Part shown: positions 1 through 4,620 of the stretch, in pieces
Layout of the letters: each line of letters begins with the position of its first letter
Position numbering within the stretch: position 1 is the first letter of the stretch
NCBI GenBank assembly: GCA_030042375.1
Contig: JASHZU010000264.1
Coordinates: 1 to 6,039, forward strand
Source: Verrucomicrobiia bacterium
Lineage (GTDB): Bacteria; Verrucomicrobiota; Verrucomicrobiae; Limisphaerales; UBA11358
Direction: 5' to 3'
Length of the DNA: 6,039 nt
The notes under the pieces: model-generated
The model's database searches: none
Told to the model about the DNA's origin: nothing
Seen by the model: only the letters and a program-made list of their open reading frames with translations
Made by a program: the position numbers and the translations under genes

Positions 1-1680
1 GCCCTCACCATCATCCGTAAGGGGCGTACCGCCAATACTAAATCCTGGCGGAATCGTTCCGATGGACAATTGGCCGATGCCAGGATCGGTGCCGGTGTAA
101 CTGATGAGCGGAATCTGCAGCGGCCCGCCGATGGACGTATTGACTGAAGCGATGTTGATGGTCGTTGGTCCGCTGATGGTGACGGTAGCGGCCGCGATAT
201 TGGTTGCGCCATAAGAGGGATTCAGTTGAAGCGTGCCACCCTGAAGATTCAATGCCGTCAAAAGCGCGCCCGGAGCGCCGACTGTATTGGTGACGATGAG
301 TGTGCCTTGCGACGACACCCCCTGCGGTGTGCTGTAGCCCAAGGTGATGGTGCTCTGGCCGACGGGGTCGCAAACGATGGCGCCCGCAGCTACCGTACCG
401 CCTCCGATGTTAAGGACGCCTGTCGCGGCTTCGCCTCCCGTCGCCGTCACGCTGAGATTCAACGTACCGACCGAGAGAGTGCCCTGGACACCCAGGTTGC
501 TGTTCGTGTTGACGTTGACTGTACCAGTCACGACTTTTTGAACATCGGCCGGCTGATAGCCAACGTACGCGGTGCCGGCGCTAATAACGCCGTTATCAAA
601 GTTCAAGGTTCCGCTCACAGTGCCGGAACCGCTGGTGTTATTGGCAGCGCGACCGACATACAGCGTACCGATGAGCGCATTGACATAGCCATCGCTGCCG
701 GTGCCGTTGCCCGTGAAATCGCAGGTTCCGGTTGCATCCTCACCGGAGCCGCTATTGACGCAGCCATCTCCGATGCTCCAGGTTCCCACGGCGCTCGCGC
801 TGTTGCCACGGAAATAGGCGGAAGGAAAGATATTATTATTCGCGTAGCCCGAATTGTTATAGAATGGATTAAATTCCATGGTCGCCACTTCCTTTTGGCG
901 GCCAACGGCGATGGCATCCGCATAGATCGCATTGCTTTGTCCCAAATACAGGTAAGTGGCCTCAGAGCTGTTGTTGCCGTCGGCGTCGCCGATATCAAAG
1001 GCCTCAGCATTGGCGGCGGTATCGCTGCTTTCAGCGTCGGCCACGGCAATGGTGTTGGTGATATTATTCGTTGCCGCAAGGTAGAGGGTGCCGGCGAGGC
1101 GGCCCAGGGAAATGCCTTCGGAGGAACTGCCCACGCCCACGAGCGTGCGGCTGACGCTGGCGTTAAATGTGCCCAGACCGGATAAGTCCAGGATGGCCTG
1201 CTGGCCTGAAGCGGTTGCGCTGCCTTCTCCAACGAATACCGTACCATTGGTATTATTGACATTGAGCGTGCCGTTTGTCCCGGCGATGGTCGCGTAAACC
1301 GTTACGCCGCCTCCAAAGTCAACCGAGCCGCTGCCCACCGTCAGGCTGCCGTTGCTGACGACGTTGAGTGAGAGGCCGTTGGTGATAAGCGTGTTCTGGT
1401 ATTGGCCGCCGACGTTGGTATAAGTCAGTGTTCCGATGGTGAAGTTCTGGTTGACGACGTTATTGATGTTCTGCGGATTATTCAGGCCACTGGGAGCCTG
1501 GCCCACGCCGTTGAACGGAGAGCCGCCCACCACCGTGCCATTGTCAATAAAGTCCACATTGTCCGCCGCCGTGGGCACGCCGGGCAACTGCCAGTTCATA
1601 GCGTCAGACCAGTTGGTATCGGTCGAAACGTTGTTGGTGCCGTTCCACACAGTGTATGGGCGTTGTGATGAAGGGCCGCT
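1..1680 (-). repeat. Composite protein module 3 of the beta-strand repeat protein (residues 864 onward, cut by window edge)
   Basis: The lead PYTVWNGTNNVSTDTNW is followed by NNVVNQNFTIGTLTYTN at about 1452-1402. That strand closely matches NNIVNANTTISSLTYTN of module 1. A long middle section holds the distinctive YLGQ/VGR core. A cap then appears at the window edge with LQIPLISYTGTDPG and GTIPPGF at residues 1404-1410 (40-60), followed by PLTDDGEG. This is the longest module, with at least 560 residues. The cap suggests that the module ends just left of the window. Confidence 0.6.
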
Positions 1681-4269
1681 TATTAACTTAAGCAGTACCA
1701 TGGTGCCATCCGAGCTTTCGCTGAGCGTGCCGCTATACCCTGAAGGCAATGTTCCGAGTCTCATATTGTAACCGCTTATGCCGCTTAACGGAAAGTCCAT
1801 GAGCGTCAGGGTGGTCGGATAACTGGCAATGGGCGGCAGGGCAGTCACGTCGACGGTATTCTGCGATCCAGCCATGTTAATCTGATTGGCCACCAACGGA
1901 ACAACCAGATTGGTGAAGCCTAAAATGACCGTGGAATTTTGCAGACTGGAGTTGTTCGGCAACCAAACGGGCAGAGCGGAAGAGGACACTTCAGATATAT
2001 CCAGCGTGGCGCTGGAAACCGTAACCACCGAGCTGTTTGACACGATGCCCGAGCCAACGAGCTGCAGTGTGCCGGCATTAACAGTTGTAGGACCGGCGTA
2101 TCCATTCGTAGCAGTCATCGTGACGTTTCCACTTCCGTTCAGCGTAACATTGCCGCCGCCAATGATGGCGGTTGCTACCGTGTCAGTGTAGCCGCTGGAG
2201 TGATCAAAGATAAGCGTGCCCATGTCATTGATTGTGCCTGTGGGCAAGTTGCCTTTGGCGTCGCCGTTGCCGATTTGCAATGTGGAACTGCCATTGGCAA
2301 CGTAGGCGCCGCCGGAAATTGAATTGGTCAAATCATCCAGAACCAGGGTGCCGTCATCCACTTCCACACCGCCGCTCAAACTATCGCCGCCGGATTCGGA
2401 AAGCGTCAGCGTCTGGCCGCCATTTTTTAGAAGGGTCGCACTGCCACCGATGCTGCCGGTTCCTGAAATAGTGTAAGTGAGGCTGTTATTAGTAAACGCA
2501 ATGGCACTCGGCACGACAGCGGTATTGAGAGTAATGCTGGAGCTTGAAGCAGTATCATCGAAAGCCACAATATCCTGGTTGGTGAAGGTGGCTGCGGCCA
2601 GGGTATTCATATTCTTCCAATTGGCCGTGCCGCCAATAGTCCAGGTAGCGTTAGGAGAGCCGACCCAAAGCAGCGGGACAATCACTAATCCGGCCGGCTG
2701 GATGTCCAGGTAAACGGTTCCAATACCGTCGTCGTTAAGGGTGGCGGTGTAGCCCGAGGGCACTGTACCCAGGGTGAAACCGCTGCCGGGATCACCGTCA
2801 GCGTTGTTATAGTTGAGGAGCGGGATAGCGACGGCGGCGGAAACGTTGGCGACGGAGTCAATGTCAATCGTCATGCCGCTGGCGGCTACGGTCGTTCCGT
2901 TGATAATGGCTGTAGAAGTCGCCGTGTTGGTTCCACTGACATTCAAGTGGATTGTCCCATTATCGAACGTCAAATCGTCAATCGGCGTAGTAGATGTCCC
3001 AATACTTCCACTTCCAGCCACCGTGTCCAGCGTGCCGCCCTGCATATTGATCGTGCCTGTGCCGACGGCGGTCGTCTTAACGACGCTGTTGCTGCAAATA
3101 ACCGTGCCATTGGTGATATTAAGTGTACCGGTCGAGGGACCGGATGTTGAGTTCTGATTAACCATGGACGCGCCGCCGAGACCAATAATCAAGGTCGGAT
3201 TCGCCACACTGGTTGCGCTGCCGACGTTAATTGTCCCACTTGCCTCCACACCAGCGGTCGTACCGTTGGCGACGGCCATAACTATATTGCTGGCGTAAAC
3301 CATGCCGGTGTCAAACGCCAGCAACCCATTCCCATGGGCAGTGGCCGAAGGATTCGAACCGGATTCGCCCAAAGTAAGCGTTCGCAAAAACATATTGACC
3401 GGATAGCCGTCCAATGAAATGTTGTCGTTTATGGTATTGCCGGAACCGCCTCCGTTGTTGCGGTTGCCAGCGGTCAAAGTACATAGGTTTGGTGTTCCAC
3501 CCGTCCCACATAACAGAAGTCCGGCAGCGGTGCTGCCCGAAGGAAATTCAAGCGTACACGTGTTCCTCCCCGCGCCCACCAGGAACGTGCTGGCGAAAAT
3601 AATATTGGTCCCGCCACCGAGGATGAACGAGGTAGTGCCGCTGCTGCTGGTATCGTTCTGGTCGTAATCAATCGTGGCCGCATTAATAAAATTGCTTCCA
3701 TTCGCAAGCGTGAAATCAACCAAGCTGTCGTTGCCAGGGCCCAAATTAATAGTTCCGCCACTGGCATTGTAGACAAAGTTGCTCAGCCCTCCTAGATTCA
3801 ACACGCTTATTTGAACGGCAGTCTGCGTGGCTCCCACCGTCATGTTGGAATAGACCAAAAGAGTGCCAGCATCCGTCATCGCGACATCGCTCAAGCTCGA
3901 ATCCGCCACACCCATTGAGAAATTCGTGACCGTCAAAGTAACTCCTTTCGGAATGTCTGTGACCTGCCAGTTTCCGCTCCCTAAATTAGTATAAGTCAAA
4001 GACGAAATTGTCGTATTGGCGTTGACGATGTTGTTGACAGTCGTGGCACTGCCGGAGGCATTGGTATAACTGAAAACTACAGAGTCGGCAGTGGCGCCGG
4101 AACCGGGATAACCGGTTGTGGGAAGCCAATTATTATTGTCGCTCCAATTCATTGAGTTCGCCGAATCAGCCCCGGTCCAGTCATACTGCACAGCATGGGC
4201 GACTTGGCTTATAGCAGCGGTTAATGCTGCGAGGACAACAATTTTGGAGGAATTAAACAGCGTCTTCAT
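1..4269 (-). CDS. Large secreted beta-strand repeat (autotransporter-associated repeat-like) protein, C-terminus beyond window
   Basis: This is a single open frame of 1423 codons with no in-frame stop from 4269 to base 1, so the 3' end is missing. The chosen ATG opens a convincing signal peptide: MKTLFNSSK, a hydrophobic stretch, and a likely cleavage after VAHA (residue 26). In-frame ATGs at 4329, 4332 and 4350 exist downstream of a stop at 4378-4380, but they would bury the signal peptide. No Shine-Dalgarno sequence is visible. The mature protein is rich in Asn, Thr, Ser and Gly and poor in Lys and Arg, with alternating short beta-strand motifs such as GTLTVxNG and GGTLxL, which indicates a right-handed beta-helix or solenoid. 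It has three composite modules (residues 27-523, 524-863, 864-1423+) and two PATR-like repeats (about 615-644 and 707-740). Cysteine pairs 254/263 and 1170/1183 could form disulfides. Proteins of this type in Verrucomicrobiota are usually exported and surface-associated. The function here is unknown; adhesin, surface layer or glycan binding are guesses. The missing C-terminus would decide between an autotransporter barrel and a PEP-CTERM-like anchor. Confidence 0.9.
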   Translation of the reverse strand, partial: MKTLFNSSKIVVLAALTAAISQVAHAVQYDWTGADSANSMNWSDNNNWLPTTGYPGSGATADSVVFSYTNASGSATTVNNIVNANTTISSLTYTNLGSGNWQVTDIPKGVTLTVTNFSMGVADSSLSDVAMTDAGTLLVYSNMTVGATQTAVQISVLNLGGLSNFVYNASGGTINLGPGNDSLVDFTLANGSNFINAATIDYDQNDTSSSGTTSFILGGGTNIIFASTFLVGAGRNTCTLEFPSGSTAAGLLLCGTGGTPNLCTLTAGNRNNGGGSGNTINDNISLDGYPVNMFLRTLTLGESGSNPSATAHGNGLLAFDTGMVYASNIVMAVANGTTAGVEASGTINVGSATSVANPTLIIGLGGASMVNQNSTSGPSTGTLNITNGTVICSNSVVKTTAVGTGTINMQGGTLDTVAGSGSIGTSTTPIDDLTFDNGTIHLNVSGTNTATSTAIINGTTVAASGMTIDIDSVANVSAAVAIPLLNYNNADGDPGSGFTLGTVPSGYTATLNDDGIGTVYLDIQPAGLVIVPLLWVGSPNATWTIGGTANWKNMNTLAAATFTNQDIVAFDDTASSSSITLNTAVVPSAIAFTNNSLTYTISGTGSIGGSATLLKNGGQTLTLSESGGDSLSGGVEVDDGTLVLDDLTNSISGGAYVANGSSTLQIGNGDAKGNLPTGTINDMGTLIFDHSSGYTDTVATAIIGGGNVTLNGSGNVTMTATNGYAGPTTVNAGTLQLVGSGIVSNSSVVTVSSATLDISEVSSSALPVWLPNNSSLQNSTVILGFTNLVVPLVANQINMAGSQNTVDVTALPPIASYPTTLTLMDFPLSGISGYNMRLGTLPSGYSGTLSESSDGTMVLLKLISGPSSQRPYTVWNGTNNVSTDTNWSDAMNWQLPGVPTAADNVDFIDNGTVVGGSPFNGVGQAPSGLNNPQNINNVVNQNFTIGTLTYTNVGGQYQNTLITNGLSLNVVSNGSLTVGSGSVDFGGGVTVYATIAGTNGTLNVNNTNGTVFVGEGSATASGQQAILDLSGLGTFNASVSRTLVGVGSSSEGISLGRLAGTLYLAATNNITNTIAVADAESSDTAANAEAFDIGDADGNNSSEATYLYLGQSNAIYADAIAVGRQKEVATMEFNPFYNNSGYANNNIFPSAYFRGNSASAVGTWSIGDGCVNSGSGEDATGTCDFTGNGTGSDGYVNALIGTLYVGRAANNTSGSGTVSGTLNFDNGVISAGTAYVGYQPADVQKVVTGTVNVNTNSNLGVQGTLSVGTLNLSVTATGGEAATGVLNIGGGTVAAGAIVCDPVGQSTITLGYSTPQGVSSQGTLIVTNTVGAPGALLTALNLQGGTLQLNPSYGATNIAAATVTISGPTTINIASVNTSIGGPLQIPLISYTGTDPGIGQLSIGTIPPGFSIGGTPLTDDGEG
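481..960 (-). other. Distinct conserved-looking core within module 3 (residues about 1104-1263)
   Basis: This segment is less degenerate than the surrounding Thr/Asn/Gly repeats. It begins LYLGQSNAIYADAIAVGRQK and continues with an aromatic-rich stretch (MEFNPFY, SGYANNNIFPSAYFRG). It then has W1164-S-I-G-D-G-C1170 and an acidic Gly-rich loop to C1183, DFTGNGTGSDGYVN, and a run of strand motifs with LYVGR, GTLNFDNGVISAGTAYVGYQ and GTVNVN. The recurring x-[YA]-[VL]-G-[RQY] strand ends imply a regular beta-helix with specific side-chain stacks. I recall similar LYLGQ...VGRQK blocks in other verrucomicrobial repeat proteins, but cannot verify that here. The function is unknown. Confidence 0.45.
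2050..2151 (-). repeat. PATR-like beta-strand repeat, copy 2 (residues 707-740)
   Basis: The protein reads NVTLNGSGNVTMTATNGYAG followed by PTTVNAGTLQLVGS. The segment N-G-Y-x-G-x-T-T-V-N-A-G-T-L-x-L is the most family-typical stretch of the whole protein. It is the main basis for calling this an autotransporter-associated repeat protein. Confidence 0.7.
2338..2427 (-). repeat. PATR-like beta-strand repeat, copy 1 (residues 615-644)
   Basis: The protein reads KNGGQTLTLSESGGDSLSGG, then VEVDDGTLVL. This fits the general pattern of the autotransporter-associated beta-strand repeat (TIGR02601 type): K-x-G-x-x-T-L-T-L, a loop ending in GG, then V-x-x-G-T-L-x-L. The match was judged by eye against the remembered family pattern. 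Confidence 0.6.
2701..4191 (-). repeat. Composite protein module 1 of the beta-strand repeat protein (residues 27-523)
   Basis: The module starts directly after the signal peptide with a Trp-rich lead (YDWTGADSANSMNWSDNNNW). A strand motif NNIVNANTTISSLTYTN follows at about 4041-3988. Solenoid-like repeats fill the middle. It closes with a cap: VAIPLLNY, a Gly/Asp loop, then GTVPSGY at residues 501-507 (2749-2769), followed by DDGIGTVYLDI. The same order of lead, strand repeats and cap recurs twice more, which suggests duplication of a whole domain rather than of a single strand motif. The boundaries are judged by eye and may be off by 10-20 residues. Confidence 0.6.
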
Positions 4270-4351
4270 ATGGGGATAAACGTGCGAATTGTAGCTATAA
4301 ATTGGGCGTAACGGTGAGCATATATACATCATGTGGTACCATGAGTCCATA

Positions 4352-4359
4352 GAACGTTC
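4352..4359. promoter_or_regulatory. Palindrome GAACGTTC upstream of the leftward gene
   Basis: This is a perfect 8-bp palindrome made of the same GAAC/GTTC half-sites as the cluster near the GH2 gene, but without the N4 spacer. It lies about 80 bp upstream of the leftward start codon and 18 bp centre to centre from another 8-bp palindrome, TGGTACCA (4334-4341). Palindromes of 8 bp occur by chance, so support is weak. Confidence 0.2.
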
Positions 4360-4477
4360 GTTCGTAGTATGTTGTGCCTAGTATTTTTGTTTATTTGTAA
4401 TGGTCCTGCCTGCGCCATAAAGCTAAGTTTATGCTCCCCCCAAAAAAAGATTGTCGCGCACGACCCGGCTGCTAGTG

Positions 4478-4506
4478 TTGACGTCGTTCTACCTGCGCTT
4501 TTTAGT
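4478..4506 (+). promoter_or_regulatory. Candidate sigma70-like promoter for the GH2 gene
   Basis: TTGACG at 4478-4483 matches the -35 consensus at 5 of 6 bases. It is followed after exactly 17 bp by TTTAGT at 4501-4506, a 4 of 6 match to the -10. Initiation would be near 4513, inside the CTTGTT/AACAAG inverted repeat, giving an untranslated leader of roughly 80-110 nt. The -10 is weak and the host's promoter preferences are unknown, so this is a candidate only. Confidence 0.35.
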
Positions 4507-4509
4507 AAA

Positions 4510-4524
4510 CTTGTTTTCAACAAG
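4510..4524. promoter_or_regulatory. Inverted repeat CTTGTT-TTC-AACAAG, operator-like
   Basis: Perfect 6-bp arms (4510-4515 and 4519-4524) flank a 3-base centre. The site overlaps the predicted start point of the candidate promoter, a position typical of repressor operators. It could also form a small hairpin in the leader RNA, but there is no U-tract, so it is not a terminator. Confidence 0.35.
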
Positions 4525-4549
4525 GGGAATAGAACGAAGGGAATAGAAC
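4522..4549. repeat. Tandem direct repeat AAGG(G)GAATAGAAC, two copies
   Basis: AAGGGGAATAGAAC (4522-4535) is repeated as AAGGGAATAGAAC (4537-4549). The two copies are identical except for one G, with a period of about 14-15 bp. The second copy runs into the GAAC half-site of the next inverted repeat. A short tandem repeat between promoter and start codon may be a binding-site array or a slippage duplication. Confidence 0.5.
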
Positions 4550-4557
4550 AAATGTTC
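4546..4557. promoter_or_regulatory. GAAC-N4-GTTC inverted repeat, operator-like
   Basis: GAACAAATGTTC has perfect GAACA/TGTTC arms around two central bases. The GAAC-N4-GTTC layout is the core of the Gram-positive-type LexA box, but the outer C and G of that consensus are absent (A on both sides). GAAC/GTTC half-sites recur at 4352-4359, 4532-4535, 4576-4579 and 4597-4600, so a local regulator of this gene pair is at least as likely as LexA. Confidence 0.35.
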
Positions 4558-4620
4558 ACTGGCAGCGGGCTCCCGTTCCGGGAATAATATAGAATGTTCC
4601 ATTGCCGAAAGCGTTGTCTT

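Larger units (their letters stand above)
1681..2700 (-). repeat. Composite protein module 2 of the beta-strand repeat protein (residues 524-863)
   Basis: The lead contains PLLWVGSPNATWTIGGTANW, which resembles the W-x-G...W...NW openings of modules 1 and 3. It then has the two clearest PATR-like repeats of the window, and a diverged cap ending GTLPSGY at residues 839-845 (1735-1755), followed by SSDGTMVLL. It is the shortest of the three modules at about 340 residues. It lacks the clean xIxxLTYTN strand shared by modules 1 and 3, and has instead a weaker counterpart around FTNNSLTYTISG. Confidence 0.55.
4270..4620. other. Divergent intergenic region between the repeat protein and the GH2 gene
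   Basis: About 350 bp lies between the two start codons, with no convincing gene. It contains two perfect 8-bp palindromes on the repeat-protein side (TGGTACCA at 4334-4341 and GAACGTTC at 4352-4359). A C-tract/A-tract junction follows at 4436-4448. Next come a candidate promoter and a cluster of inverted and direct repeats between 4478 and 4584. A weak TACAAT-like -10 for the leftward gene can be read on the minus strand at 4293-4288, but no good -35 accompanies it. Both genes should start from this gap because it is the only non-coding DNA between them. Confidence 0.75.

Noticed and set aside
670..700. Possible dockerin or EF-hand loop in DFTGNGTGSDGYVN
   Set aside because: The spacing of acidic residues does not fit the 12-residue D-x-D-x-D-G loop, with position 12 not acidic, and there is no second paired loop. 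Only a loose resemblance remains.
226..1185. Long plus-strand open frame of 319 codons opposite the repeat protein
   Set aside because: It is the exact codon-register complement of the minus-strand gene. It stays open only because that gene rarely uses TTA, CTA or TCA codons there. Its translation has no signal, domain or sensible hydrophobic pattern, while the minus-strand reading is coherent over 1423 codons.
1170..1230. Forward-strand stop-like triplets in codon register (for example TAA at 1183 and TGA at 1207) suggesting a broken gene
   Set aside because: These are Leu and Ser codons when read on the minus strand. A codon-by-codon check of 1-4269 found no stop or frameshift in the minus-strand gene.
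615..1262. Minus-strand open frame of 215 codons in another frame
   Set aside because: It overlaps the repeat-protein frame on the same strand out of register. The Pro/Ala/Ser-rich translation is a frame-shifted shadow of the Gly/Thr/Asn-rich real one.
3350..3360. GGTTCGAATCC on the minus strand, which looks like a tRNA T-arm
   Set aside because: The flanking bases do not extend the T-stem beyond two pairs, no acceptor or anticodon arm can be folded around it, and it lies in frame inside the repeat protein (coding S-G-S-N-P-S).
4369..4587. Small plus-strand open frame of 72 codons in the gap, with a hydrophobic N-terminus (MLCLVFLFICNGPACA)
   Set aside because: The start looks vaguely like a signal peptide, but there is no ribosome site. 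The frame runs through the candidate promoter and repeats, and the rest of the translation is unremarkable. Kept only as a remote possibility for a small secreted peptide.
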